This document shows, piece by piece, positions 27,853 through 36,620 of a DNA stretch of 64,000 nt. Each line of letters starts with the position of its first letter. Within the stretch, counting starts at the first letter, position 1. This stretch comes from Neptunicoccus cionae (GTDB lineage: Bacteria; Pseudomonadota; Alphaproteobacteria; Rhodobacterales; Rhodobacteraceae): positions 1 through 64,000 of the forward strand of contig NZ_PKOJ01000003.1 of assembly GCF_002860325.1 (NCBI RefSeq). Reading direction: 5' to 3'. A model generated the notes under the pieces. It did not search any database. It had not been told where the DNA came from and was given only the letters and a program-made list of their open reading frames with translations. Made by a program: the position numbers and the translations under genes.

Positions 27853-27877
27853 CGGCTAGCCTGTTACGGGTTGGCCG
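27853..27877 (+). terminator. Probable terminator of the ABC operon
   Basis: CGGCTAGCC (27853-27861) pairs with GGTTGGCCG (27869-27877), including two G-U pairs, with a 7-nt loop, followed by a broken T-rich stretch (TTCTCATTTC). It is moderate in strength. Confidence 0.55.
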
Positions 27878-27941
27878 TTCTCATTTCAAGGTAAGGCAAG
27901 AACGCAAGAGGGGATTTACCCGACAACCCGCCGCCAAACGG

Positions 27942-27956
27942 TTAACAAACCATTAA
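27942..27956. promoter_or_regulatory. TTAA-N7-TTAA, CtrA-type site
   Basis: TTAA at 27942-27945 and 27953-27956 are separated by exactly seven bases, the full CtrA consensus of alphaproteobacteria. It lies between the convergent ABC operon and gapR, not at an obvious promoter. A 12-bp palindrome (27959-27970) and two GCTTCATAT repeats (27964-27972, 27978-27986) follow at once. Confidence 0.4.
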
Positions 27957-28051
27957 TCATGAAGCTTCATATATGACGCTTCATATTTGCAGGGTCATAG
28001 CGCCTTCGTATTTTCTCATCCCTTTCGGCGCCACGTGATTCCAGACGCATA

Positions 28052-28074
28052 AAAGGCGGCCGAAGCCGCCCTTT
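28052..28074 (-). terminator. Rho-independent terminator of gapR
   Basis: On the minus strand GGCGGC-TTCG-GCCGCC (28070 to 28055) forms a UUCG-capped stem followed by TTTT. It is 27 bp past the gapR stop. Confidence 0.85.
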
Positions 28075-28100
28075 CAACGCATACCCGAAGGTATAAGCCC

Positions 28101-28394
28101 TTACATCCCAAGAGCTTCCTTATAAATTTCCAGCACCGCTTCCTCTTCGGAAATCTCGGCCGGATCTTTCTTGCGCAGCGCTACGATCTTGCGCAGGACT
28201 TTGGTGTCATAACCACGGGATTTCGCCTCGGCCATCACCTCTTTTTGCTGTTCAGCAAGGTCTTTCTTCTCGGCTTCCAAACGCTCGAACCGCTCCACAA
28301 AGGCGCGCAATTCGCCAGCGGCCACACGGTAAGACCCCTCGCCCGGTGCAGAGTTCTGGCCAAACCCTTGTGCGTCATCCAAAACATCTTCCAT
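28101..28394 (-). CDS. gapR: GapR (DUF2312) DNA-binding nucleoid protein
   Basis: A 97-residue protein of the DUF2312 family. The core is a long helix with coiled-coil pattern (ELRAFVERFERLEAEKKDLA) followed by the conserved EVMAEAKSRGYDTKVLRKIVALRKKDP. In Caulobacter GapR binds overtwisted AT-rich DNA ahead of polymerases and stimulates topoisomerases. The length is normal for the family. It is monocistronic with a UUCG terminator. Confidence 0.93.
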   Translation of the reverse strand: MEDVLDDAQGFGQNSAPGEGSYRVAAGELRAFVERFERLEAEKKDLAEQQKEVMAEAKSRGYDTKVLRKIVALRKKDPAEISEEEAVLEIYKEALGM

Positions 28395-28639
28395 AGGGTG
28401 CTCCTGTCGCTAATAGATTCTCAGGATCTTTGCCTAACGCCCAGCCTCGCGCCCGACAAGCCCCGTTGCGCCATTCCCTGCGGACGGTCGCCGATTGTAA
28501 ACCACAGGGCAACACCATCACTCCTTCACACGCCGATACTACCCGGTCGGGCAACTAATCCCTCCCTATGAGGTAAATTCCGCTTTGGACAAACCCTGAC
28601 CAGTATGATACCGCCGCCAAAACCATTACGGAGTATGAT

Positions 28640-28852
28640 ATGGGCTGGCTAGTTTACCCTGGCATTTTTGTGACGCTTCTCGGGCTGTGCGGTCTGCTCT
28701 ATTGCATCTGGAAAGCCAATGGCCTGCGCAATTCCAGCCTTGAGGGCGAAGACATGACCGCACAACTTCAGCGCCTTATCCCGATCAATCTGGCTTCTGT
28801 CTGCGTTGCGGGTATCGGTCTGGCGCTGGTGGTCGTCAGCAAACTGCTCTGA
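28640..28852 (+). CDS. Small two-helix membrane protein
   Basis: A 70-residue protein with a membrane helix at each end (YPGIFVTLLGLCGLLYCIW and INLASVCVAGIGLALVVVSKLL) joined by a charged loop. GGAG lies at good spacing before the ATG. It is convergent with the metallopeptidase gene, 16 bp apart. Not recognised; small proteins of this type are common in Rhodobacteraceae genomes. Confidence 0.7.
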   Translation: MGWLVYPGIFVTLLGLCGLLYCIWKANGLRNSSLEGEDMTAQLQRLIPINLASVCVAGIGLALVVVSKLL

Positions 28853-28868
28853 CCCTACACGGGCAAAG

Positions 28869-30353
28869 TCAGGCGACGAAATCCCACGCGTCCAGCGTGT
28901 CAGCGGCCACATCGTTCAGGAAGATAGATGCACTGTAGCCGTTCACCTTGATCAGGGTGGACGCGCCATCTGCCTTGCTGACAAATTTCAAATCACTGAA
29001 ATCAAAGCTGACTTCGGTCAGGCTTATCCGGTCTATACCATCCTCGAAATCCTTGATCCGGTCTTTCGCTGCATCTTCACTGAAATGGAAGACGTCGTAA
29101 CCCGCGCCGCCGGTCATCGTGTCCTTGCCGGCCCCGCCGTAGAAATAATCATACCCGTCACCGCCAAACATGCGATCGTTTCCGTTTCCACCGTAGTAAT
29201 CGCGGGCATAGCTGCCGCCACCACCCTCTTCGGCTCCGCTGTACAGCCAGTCTTTTCCGTTCCCGCCATAAAGCACATCGCCACCACTACCGCCCCCGTA
29301 CAGGCGGTCTTTCCCTGCCTCTCCGTAAAGCGTATCCTGATCATCGCCTCCGAACAGGATGTCTGCGCCCCGGCCTCCGAACAGGCTGTCGTTATAGTCT
29401 TCTCCGTAGAGCGTATCCCCGCCCTGTGCGCCTTCCAGTACGTCCAACCCTGCCCCGCCATAAAGCTGGTCTGCGCCACGACCACCGTTCACACTGTCAC
29501 TGTGATAGCCACCATATAAAGCATCCTTGCCGCCGTTCCCTGAAAGGGTGTCAGCACCATCCCCGCCCGAAAGCGTGTCATTGCCTTGATTGCCGAACAG
29601 CGTGTCTTCAACGTTACGGCCGATCAGGCGGTCGCCCTTTGCTCCGCCGATCAAGACGTTTGAACCGCCCACTCCGAACAGAACATCTGCCTTGCTGCTG
29701 CCCGCGATAGTCATGGTGTTGCTGGCTGCGTCGTGATCGAACATCCAAGCAGAAGACTCCACCGCTGAACCGTACAGATGTTCCAGCGCTTCAAGATCCA
29801 GCACGCCCAACTGAGATGTGTAAGGAGAGGCATTGTTATAGGTCATGACCGTCTGGGTCTGGTTGTCTAGCGCAGGATCAAGGATCAGGCTGCCGTCATG
29901 GGTGTGCTTCAGCCCCATTGCATGGCCCAGTTCGTGCAGCATAATCTGGAAGCCGTAAGTGCCTTCGCGGTAATCACCTTCGCTATCAATGACAAAAATG
30001 CCGTTGCTGGTGTATCGCGCAGAGGTACTGGGATAGCTTGCCCATCCCCCGTAAGCAGACCCGTCTGCATTGGAAATATCGATCATTCCGCCGCTGTCGA
30101 CTTCCACAAACACGACACCTGCGGCGCGTTCGTAAACATCAGCAGCATCACGGAAGTTTTGTCGCTGCAATTCGGTGAAGGCAAAGGTGCGTGTCACCGG
30201 ATAGGCGCTGTCTCTGACAGAGGGAATTTCATCCCCTTCCGCAAAGCTGTAGGTCACAATGACCGGTGTTCCCAGCTCCTCAGTTGCGTTCCAGCGGGCG
30301 CTAGTGGAATCTTCTATCTGCAACAATGCGGTGTAATCGGAAACCACGGTCAT
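28869..30353 (-). CDS. Serralysin-like M10 metallopeptidase with RTX repeats
   Basis: A 494-residue secreted protease. The zinc site HELGHAMGLKH is at residues 140-150 and the Met-turn is TVMTYNN at about 168-174, both intact. From about residue 215 it carries glycine/aspartate nonapeptide calcium-binding repeats (for example GGDGADTLSGNGG, GGRGADILFGG). The C-terminus (DFEDGIDRISLTEVSFDF to AWDFVA) fits a type I secretion signal. There is no N-terminal signal peptide and no pro-region of the classic serralysin length. No inhibitor or type I exporter genes are adjacent. It is expected to digest proteins outside the cell. Confidence 0.9.
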   Translation of the reverse strand: MTVVSDYTALLQIEDSTSARWNATEELGTPVIVTYSFAEGDEIPSVRDSAYPVTRTFAFTELQRQNFRDAADVYERAAGVVFVEVDSGGMIDISNADGSAYGGWASYPSTSARYTSNGIFVIDSEGDYREGTYGFQIMLHELGHAMGLKHTHDGSLILDPALDNQTQTVMTYNNASPYTSQLGVLDLEALEHLYGSAVESSAWMFDHDAASNTMTIAGSSKADVLFGVGGSNVLIGGAKGDRLIGRNVEDTLFGNQGNDTLSGGDGADTLSGNGGKDALYGGYHSDSVNGGRGADQLYGGAGLDVLEGAQGGDTLYGEDYNDSLFGGRGADILFGGDDQDTLYGEAGKDRLYGGGSGGDVLYGGNGKDWLYSGAEEGGGGSYARDYYGGNGNDRMFGGDGYDYFYGGAGKDTMTGGAGYDVFHFSEDAAKDRIKDFEDGIDRISLTEVSFDFSDLKFVSKADGASTLIKVNGYSASIFLNDVAADTLDAWDFVA

Positions 30354-30496
30354 AGTCTTGTCCTGCTCGTCTATTCTTCGGGTGCGCGCCTGTTTTCAGA
30401 TCTGAGCACCAGCACAGGCAACACTAAACCCTGCGCCGCTGCACTGCAACGGCACAAGAAAAGTATCACCTGCAATGGTAAAGATACCCTTATGTC

Positions 30497-31867
30497 TTAA
30501 TAGCTGTATTCGCTGTAAATCCGCGACAGATCGCCATCCCACTCGCCGCGGTATTTCCCCAGCAACTCACAGGCAGGGGAGTGTCCGGTGGCGACAACTT
30601 CTTCCAGCGCATTCAGGAAATGGGTTTCGTCGGGCACCATCCCGCCTGCACCAGATCGGCCACGGGCCGCCAGACCCGCTTTGGAAATCGCGACGGTCTC
30701 GCGGGCGAGATCGATCATTTTAATGCCGTTCACCTCGGCCCCGATCCCGTCAACACTGGCTGCAACGCGCAGGGCTTCGCGGGTTTCGGCGTCCCAGTTC
30801 TTGCACAAATCCCACGCCGCATCGAGCGCACCCTGATCATACATCAGACCGACCCAATAGGCCGGAAGCGCACAAATCCGGCGCCACGGGCCGCCGTCCG
30901 CCCCGCGCATTTCCATAAATTTCTTGATGCGCACTTCGGGAAAACAGGTTGTCAGATGGTCTGCCCAATCGCTCAGCGTCGGTTTTTCACCGGGCAGTGC
31001 GGCCAGTTCGCCTTTTAGGAAATCGCGGAAGGACATGCCCAGAGCGTCCAGATACTTGCCGTCGCGATAGACAAAATACATCGGCACATCGAGCGCATAT
31101 TGCACATAACGCTCAAAACCCATGCCGTCTTCAAATACAAATGGCAACATACCGGTGCGGGCATTGTCCAGCCCCCGCCAAACACGAGAGCGCCATGATT
31201 TATGGCCGTTTTCCTTGCCTTCAAAGAAAGGGGAATTGGCGAACAGCGCTGTTGCCACCGGCTGCAACGCCAGACCTACGCGGAATTTCTGCACCATGTC
31301 GGCTTCGGATGCGAAATCGAGGTTCACCTGCACGGTACAGGTCCGGCGCATCATCTGCGTGCCGTGGGTGCCAACAGTGCCCATATAGGCGTCCATCAGC
31401 TTGTAACGTCCCTTGGGCATTAGTGGCATTTGTTCGTGGGTCCACACAGGCGCCGCACCCAGTCCGATAAATCCTGCGCCCATCTTGTCGGCGATATGCT
31501 GGACTTCCTTAAGATGCTCGTTCACTTCGTCACAGGTTTCATGGATGGTTTCGAGTGGTGCACCGGACAGTTCCAACTGGCCACCAGGTTCCAACGAGAT
31601 ATTCGCCCCGTCCTTTTCCAACCCGATAATCCGGCCCGCTTCTTCCACCGGCGACCAGCCAAAGGCATCGCGAAGCCCTTCCAGCATGGTCTTGATACCG
31701 CAAGCCCCCTCATAGGGCAGTGGCAGCAGTTTGGCCGTGTCATAGCCGAATTTTTCGTGTTCAGTCCCAATGCGCCAGTCCGATTTGGGTTTACACCCGT
31801 CAGACAAATATTGCGCCAATTGGTCGTGGTGTTCGATGGTGCCGCCACCGGACTGGGGGATAGACAT
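30497..31867 (-). CDS. gshA: Glutamate-cysteine ligase (plant/alphaproteobacterial type)
   Basis: A 456-residue enzyme of the plant-like GCL family. It makes gamma-glutamylcysteine, the first step of glutathione synthesis. Visible markers are WRIGTEHEKFGY near the N-terminus, ISLEPGGQLELSGAP, and the C-terminal KKFMEMRGADGGPW. The ATG at 31867 (SIPQSGGGTIEHHDQ) is chosen because GGAGAT precedes it; 16 further upstream codons have no family match. It lies upstream of, and on the same strand as, the metallopeptidase gene, 143 bp away. Confidence 0.93.
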   Translation of the reverse strand: MSIPQSGGGTIEHHDQLAQYLSDGCKPKSDWRIGTEHEKFGYDTAKLLPLPYEGACGIKTMLEGLRDAFGWSPVEEAGRIIGLEKDGANISLEPGGQLELSGAPLETIHETCDEVNEHLKEVQHIADKMGAGFIGLGAAPVWTHEQMPLMPKGRYKLMDAYMGTVGTHGTQMMRRTCTVQVNLDFASEADMVQKFRVGLALQPVATALFANSPFFEGKENGHKSWRSRVWRGLDNARTGMLPFVFEDGMGFERYVQYALDVPMYFVYRDGKYLDALGMSFRDFLKGELAALPGEKPTLSDWADHLTTCFPEVRIKKFMEMRGADGGPWRRICALPAYWVGLMYDQGALDAAWDLCKNWDAETREALRVAASVDGIGAEVNGIKMIDLARETVAISKAGLAARGRSGAGGMVPDETHFLNALEEVVATGHSPACELLGKYRGEWDGDLSRIYSEYSY

Positions 31868-32020
31868 GGATGATCTCCGAAACAAAAGTTGAATTAGACC
31901 TGAAACGGATGGCAAGGGGTGTCAAGGCAGGAAGTTGTGAAGCCGCAGGTCACAAAACGGAATAGAACCGGCAGGTTCGCAGGTGAAGTCCTTGCCGGAA
32001 ACGCGCCAGCCCCTTGTGTG

Positions 32021-32554
32021 CTAGTGCAAAACCCGTTTTTCCCAAATCAGAAACCGCGCGTTCTGTGAACTCCCCATGGCGCGGACCGCTTCTTCGAAAT
32101 TTACTCCTTTAAGGGCGGCAAAAGCATCAAACAGCAGTTCGCTGCCCTGCGCGGAAGCAGGGATATACAAGGGATCGCCCCCGAGATGGGTCAGCACCCA
32201 GAACACATCGTCCTGCGCCGGCCCTTTGTCATTGGTGACAATCTCCAGCCGAGTGAGGTTATCAAGCGATACATAAGCTCCACCGTCAGGGGCAAGGTAT
32301 CCAACTTCCCGCTCCTTTACTTCGACAACACCCGCAGCCGATACAGGCTTGTAGAGTTTCGCCCGCAGGATGGCCCAGAACAACAGCACCGCACACAGCC
32401 CCGTCATCACAGCGCCAAGCCCTGTCAGGGTGACACTGGAACGGTCTATTCCGCGCCCCAGTATATAGACGCCGTAAATCACCAGTGCGCCGGTGATCAA
32501 GACCTCCCGCCAGCGCCATAATCCGGCGCGCACTTCGGGACGTATAAAATTCAT
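32021..32554 (-). CDS. Conserved membrane protein coupled to rsmE
   Basis: A 177-residue protein with two membrane helices near the N-terminus (VLITGALVIYGVYILG and VTLTGLGAVMTGLCAVLLFWAIL) and a soluble C-terminal part of beta-alpha type. The ATG overlaps the rsmE stop as ATGA, so it is translationally coupled to rsmE. No family recognised. The pairing of rsmE with such a protein appears typical of Rhodobacteraceae, but that is recollection and untested here. Confidence 0.75.
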   Translation of the reverse strand: MNFIRPEVRAGLWRWREVLITGALVIYGVYILGRGIDRSSVTLTGLGAVMTGLCAVLLFWAILRAKLYKPVSAAGVVEVKEREVGYLAPDGGAYVSLDNLTRLEIVTNDKGPAQDDVFWVLTHLGGDPLYIPASAQGSELLFDAFAALKGVNFEEAVRAMGSSQNARFLIWEKRVLH

Positions 32555-33282
32555 GTCCAGTCCCCCAAGGCCCGCTGCCATAGCGCAAGAGCTGCCACCG
32601 CCGCAGTATCTGCCCGCAAGATCCGCGGCCCGAGGCTGATGGAATGGGTGAACGCCAGTCCGCGCAGATGCGCGACTTCAGACGGGGAAAACCCGCCCTC
32701 CGGCCCGATCAGGATCGCCCAAGGACCAGTCGGTAAACTGGCAAGGTCCGCGGCCGGTTCCCCGACCCGCGTTTCATCGCAGAACAGCAACTGACGGTCG
32801 GCAGGCCAATCCGCCAGCACCTTGTCCAGTCTCATCAGATCCGCCACTTCCGGTACATAGGTTCCGCCGCATTGCTCGGCAGCCTCAACCGCATGGGCCT
32901 GCAATCGGTCCTGCCGCATTCGTTCGGACTGGGTAAAATCTGTCACCACCGGACAAATCCGCGCCGCGCCCATCTCTGCGGCCTTTTCCACGATAAAATC
33001 CGTGCGCGCCTTTTTGATCGGCGCAAACAACAGCCACAGATCGGGGGGCATCTGCAAGGGTTTGCTCTGACTGCGGCACTCCAGCACCGCGTTGCGTTTG
33101 TTGGCGACGATCACTTCGGCCTGCCATTCGCCATCGCGCCCGTTGAACAAGGCCACCATCGCGCCGGTTTTCAGCCGCATCACCCCGAACAGATAGTGCG
33201 CCTGATCCTTCGTCACCGCAACGGGTTGCCCCGCGCCCAACTCCGCGTCTACATAGAGCCTGATTTTTGCTGTCTTATCCAT
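32551..33282 (-). CDS. rsmE: 16S rRNA (uracil-1498-N3)-methyltransferase RsmE
   Basis: A 243-residue SPOUT methyltransferase with an N-terminal PUA-like domain. The C-terminal knot carries KKARTDFIVEKAAEMGAARICP, the SAM-binding IGPEGGFSPSE and the final LGPRILRADTAAVAAL. It methylates U1498 in the 30S subunit. It is divergent from ubiA with only 11 bp between start codons. Confidence 0.93.
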   Translation of the reverse strand: MDKTAKIRLYVDAELGAGQPVAVTKDQAHYLFGVMRLKTGAMVALFNGRDGEWQAEVIVANKRNAVLECRSQSKPLQMPPDLWLLFAPIKKARTDFIVEKAAEMGAARICPVVTDFTQSERMRQDRLQAHAVEAAEQCGGTYVPEVADLMRLDKVLADWPADRQLLFCDETRVGEPAADLASLPTGPWAILIGPEGGFSPSEVAHLRGLAFTHSISLGPRILRADTAAVAALALWQRALGDWT

Positions 33283-33293
33283 GGACCCAGTTT

Positions 33294-34301
33294 ATGACCG
33301 ATCCGAACCAGACGCCAGAGCCACCACGCACCGATTTGCCCGATGACGGGGGCCGTGTGGCAGATGCTACGGACCTGAACTGGGTGGACCGTTTCTGCCC
33401 CCGATGGTCGCGACCATATTTGCGCCTGTCCCGTGCCGACCGCCCTGCCGGAACATGGTTGTTGCTGCTGCCCTGCTGGTGGGGTCTGTTGCTGGCGATC
33501 CTGCTTGATCCCTCCGGATTGCGCGCATTTGACGGCTGGCTTGCCATAAGCTGTGCGATGGGCGCCTTCCTGATGCGGGGTGCGGGATGCACATGGAACG
33601 ACATCGCAGACCGGAACATCGACGGTTCGGTCGAACGGACCCGCTCGCGCCCGTTGCCATCGGGTCAGGTGACGACCAGACAGGCGGCGGTCTGGATGGT
33701 GGTTCAGGCACTTCTGGCCTTCGCCATCCTGCTGACCTACAACGGATTTGCGATTTTCCTTGGCATCGTGGCGTTGGCGCCTGTTGCGATCTACCCTTTC
33801 GCAAAACGTTTTACATGGTGGCCTCAGATTTTCCTCGGGGTGGCCTTCAACTGGGGCGCCCTGTTGATGTGGGGCGCGCACAGCGGATCGCTCTCGATCA
33901 CGCCGGTCCTGCTGTACCTTGCTGGAATCTGCTGGACGCTGTTTTACGATACGATCTACGCCCATCAGGATAAAGAAGACGACGCACTGATCGGGGTTAA
34001 GTCCACTGCGCGGCTTTTCGCCGATAACACTCCGCGCTGGCTCTTCATCTTTCAGGTGGTCGCAATGACCCTGCTGCTGCTGGCTGTCATCACCCCTGCT
34101 GCGATGGCGCAACTGTTGCCCAATCCACTTGTTTTTCTCATGGTTTTCCTTGGTATCTGGGGGTTTGGCGCCCATCTGACCATGCAGTTGCGGCGGCTTG
34201 ATATCGACGACACACAGGTTTGCTTGCGCCTGTTCCGTTCCAACCGCGAGGCCGGGCTGATCCCCGTCGTGTTCTGGGCACTGGCGGTCCTACTGACCTA
34301 G
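33294..34301 (+). CDS. ubiA: 4-Hydroxybenzoate polyprenyltransferase UbiA
   Basis: A 335-residue membrane prenyltransferase with both Asp-rich motifs, NDIADRNIDGSVERT and DTIYAHQDKEDD, in a frame of about eight to nine helices. It attaches the polyprenyl tail to 4-hydroxybenzoate in ubiquinone synthesis. The ATG at 33294 is taken because an in-frame TTG at 33267 would overlap rsmE. No clear Shine-Dalgarno is visible, so the message may be nearly leaderless. Confidence 0.92.
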   Translation: MTDPNQTPEPPRTDLPDDGGRVADATDLNWVDRFCPRWSRPYLRLSRADRPAGTWLLLLPCWWGLLLAILLDPSGLRAFDGWLAISCAMGAFLMRGAGCTWNDIADRNIDGSVERTRSRPLPSGQVTTRQAAVWMVVQALLAFAILLTYNGFAIFLGIVALAPVAIYPFAKRFTWWPQIFLGVAFNWGALLMWGAHSGSLSITPVLLYLAGICWTLFYDTIYAHQDKEDDALIGVKSTARLFADNTPRWLFIFQVVAMTLLLLAVITPAAMAQLLPNPLVFLMVFLGIWGFGAHLTMQLRRLDIDDTQVCLRLFRSNREAGLIPVVFWALAVLLT

Positions 34302-34366
34302 CTTGAACCCGCGCCCGTGTTCATTTACATCAATCCCGTAACGCCAAACCGGCACCGGGGTTTTGA

Positions 34367-36229
34367 ATGCATCGTACCGCACTACTGTTTTCTGCAATCG
34401 GGTTCATTCTGGTTGCGGCGGGGTCTCTCTTTCTGGGCAACCGTGCGGCGGATTATATTGAAAGCTCAACACAGGAACAGGTGGATACCGCGCTGCGGGC
34501 ATCGGGCCAGAACTGGGCCACCATCCGCCCAGACGGCCTGATCGTTCATCTGACCGGACTGGCCCCAGACGAAGCTGCTCGCCTGCAAGCTATCGAGATA
34601 ATGGGACAGGTGATTGACGCCAACCGGATTTCCGACAGGACGACGGTGTTGCAATCTTCCGAGATCGTAGAACCTCGCTTTTCCCTTGAAATGCTGCGAA
34701 ATGTGGACCGGATTTCATTGATCGGGCTCATTCCCGAACGTGTCGGGCGCAGTTTCATTCTCGACCGCGCCACCAAAATTGCCGATGGCGGCACTGTGAC
34801 GGACATGTTGGAAAGCACCGAACACCGTGTGCCATCGGGCTGGGCACGCAATCTGGACTTTGGCCTCTCGAGCCTTGAAAAACTGCCCCGTTCCAAGATC
34901 TCTGTTACAGCGGACAGTGTCCGCATCACTGCCGTGACCGAGTCCCATGAAGAACAGCGCCGCGTTGAAAAAGCCGTGCGTGATGCCAAACCCGAAGGAC
35001 TGGTCCTCCTGATGGACATCACGGCGCCCCGCCCTGTGATCTCCCCCTTCCGCTTTCGCGTGCGGATGGATGAAAACGGGCTGGAGCTGCAAAGCTGTTC
35101 TGCAGACACAACCGCCGCGCGGGACCGGATTTTGCGCGCAGTACGGGCTGCCGGCGCAATCGACACGCTGACCTGCGACGTCGGCCTTGGCGTCCCCACC
35201 ACCGAGTGGGATCAAGCCATTATCCAGAGCGTGCGTTCGCTCAAGCAACTGGGTGGTGGCACTCTTTCGGTTGCTGACAGCGACATCTCGCTGGTGGCGG
35301 ACGACAACATCAGCCAGAGCCGGTTTGACACCGTTGTCGGCAGCCTTGAAAACGCCCTGCCAGAGCTTTTTTCACTCCACGCGATCCTGCCACCGAAAAT
35401 CCTCGAAGACGGCGCGGAAAAAACAGCCGAACTTCCGGAATTCATCGCCACACTCAGCCCCGAAGGCCAGTTACAACTGCGCGGACGCATTCAAAGTGCA
35501 TTGGGCAAGCAAAGCATCGGTGCCTTTGCCCGCGCGCTGTTCGGCTCCGAGAATGTAGACAACCGGACCCGCATTGATCCCGAATTGCCCGACGGCTGGC
35601 CGGGCCGTGTTCTGGCTGGACTGGAAGGTTTGTCTGACATGCACCACGGATCCGTTGTGGTTCACCCCGAAAAGCTGACGATCCGCGGCATCAGCGCGAA
35701 TCCAGAAATAACGTCCGACCTCAGCGGGTTGTTCGCCCAGCGGATCGGCGATGGCGACAAATACACAATCTCGGTCAAACATGACCCGAAACTAATTCCC
35801 AAAGCCTCTACCCTCGATCACCGCCAGTGCGAGGCGCAAATCCGTGCGGTCCTGATTGACCAGCAAATCATCTTTGCCCCGTCCTCGACCACAATCGAGG
35901 CAGAGAGTCAGGGCGTACTGGATGCCATTGCGGACATTATCAAGGAATGCCCCGACGCGCCGTTCGAAATCGAAGGCCACACAGACAGTCAGGGCGGCGC
36001 AGAGATGAACCGCAATCTTAGCCAGCAACGGGCCGAAGCGGTTCTGAACGGGTTGCTGGCCCGCCGTGTACTGATCGGAGGCCTGACAGCAAAAGGGTAC
36101 GGCGAGGACCAGCCGATCGCGGATAACAGCACCGAGGAAGGCCGCGCTGCCAACCGGCGGATCTGGTTCCGCCTGATCACAGAAGACACTCCGGAAGAAC
36201 CGGCCACCGAGGAAGAGACCGATGAATAG
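34367..36229 (+). CDS. OmpA-domain protein with BON-like repeats
   Basis: A 620-residue envelope protein. An N-terminal hydrophobic segment (ALLFSAIGFILVAAGSLFLG) acts as signal or anchor. A long middle region shows recurring alpha-beta units reminiscent of BON domains, which bind membranes. The C-terminal OmpA domain (FEIEGHTDSQGGAEMNRNLS, then GYGEDQPIADNSTEEGRAANRR) binds peptidoglycan. The extreme C-terminus is acidic (EEPATEEETDE). The stop overlaps the next start by 8 bp. The likely role is linking the cell envelope to peptidoglycan. Confidence 0.85.
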   Translation: MHRTALLFSAIGFILVAAGSLFLGNRAADYIESSTQEQVDTALRASGQNWATIRPDGLIVHLTGLAPDEAARLQAIEIMGQVIDANRISDRTTVLQSSEIVEPRFSLEMLRNVDRISLIGLIPERVGRSFILDRATKIADGGTVTDMLESTEHRVPSGWARNLDFGLSSLEKLPRSKISVTADSVRITAVTESHEEQRRVEKAVRDAKPEGLVLLMDITAPRPVISPFRFRVRMDENGLELQSCSADTTAARDRILRAVRAAGAIDTLTCDVGLGVPTTEWDQAIIQSVRSLKQLGGGTLSVADSDISLVADDNISQSRFDTVVGSLENALPELFSLHAILPPKILEDGAEKTAELPEFIATLSPEGQLQLRGRIQSALGKQSIGAFARALFGSENVDNRTRIDPELPDGWPGRVLAGLEGLSDMHHGSVVVHPEKLTIRGISANPEITSDLSGLFAQRIGDGDKYTISVKHDPKLIPKASTLDHRQCEAQIRAVLIDQQIIFAPSSTTIEAESQGVLDAIADIIKECPDAPFEIEGHTDSQGGAEMNRNLSQQRAEAVLNGLLARRVLIGGLTAKGYGEDQPIADNSTEEGRAANRRIWFRLITEDTPEEPATEEETDE

Positions 36230-36560
36230 AACAGAACTGATCGTCACAATCGCGATTGTCCTGCTGTTAACCTTTGTCGCCGGTTGGGCGTTCCGTTGGG
36301 CCTATGGCCGCCTGAACAGCGTGAATTCGGTAAATGTCACGGAAATCGACGACTTGGCAAACCGGCTCCACGAAGCAGAAGAAGCCCGCGATCAGGCCAT
36401 GACCTACATCCAGCAGCGCGAATGGGAACTGACCAACCAGCTGACCCAATCCGAAGCCGAACTCGCGGCAGCCATGGAAGGGCTTGGCGCTGCACGGCGC
36501 GAAGCCGGAGAGTTGCAAGCCCAACTGGACGCAATCCACGCGCAACAAAAAACGACCTGA
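36222..36560 (+). CDS. Small membrane-anchored coiled-coil protein
   Basis: A 112-residue protein with one N-terminal helix (TELIVTIAIVLLLTFVAGWAF) and a charged coiled-coil tail (LANRLHEAEEARDQAM to LQAQLDAIHAQQ). It overlaps the end of the OmpA/BON-like gene by 8 bp and is therefore probably co-translated and functionally linked. Not otherwise recognised. Confidence 0.8.
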   Translation: MNRTELIVTIAIVLLLTFVAGWAFRWAYGRLNSVNSVNVTEIDDLANRLHEAEEARDQAMTYIQQREWELTNQLTQSEAELAAAMEGLGAARREAGELQAQLDAIHAQQKTT

Positions 36561-36564
36561 ATCT

Positions 36565-36609
36565 CTTCAATGTTCCTGAAATACTTGTTCCTGCGGCACC
36601 CGCAGGAAC
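36565..36609. repeat. Intergenic repeat unit plus hairpin
   Basis: CTTCAATGTTCCTGAAATACT (36565-36585) is identical over 21 bases to 44543-44563. It is followed at once by a perfect 10-bp hairpin with a 3-nt loop (36587-36609). It sits between convergent genes and probably marks the transcript ends, although there is no T-tract. Confidence 0.8.
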
Positions 36610-36620
36610 GGACGGATCGG

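Noticed and set aside
28395-28639. tRNA or small RNA between gapR and the small membrane protein gene
   Set aside because: No cloverleaf and no strong hairpin with T-run seen.
29100-29700. Tandem pattern that could be mistaken for a CRISPR or DNA repeat array
   Set aside because: The periodicity is 27 bp and encodes RTX nonapeptides in the metallopeptidase.
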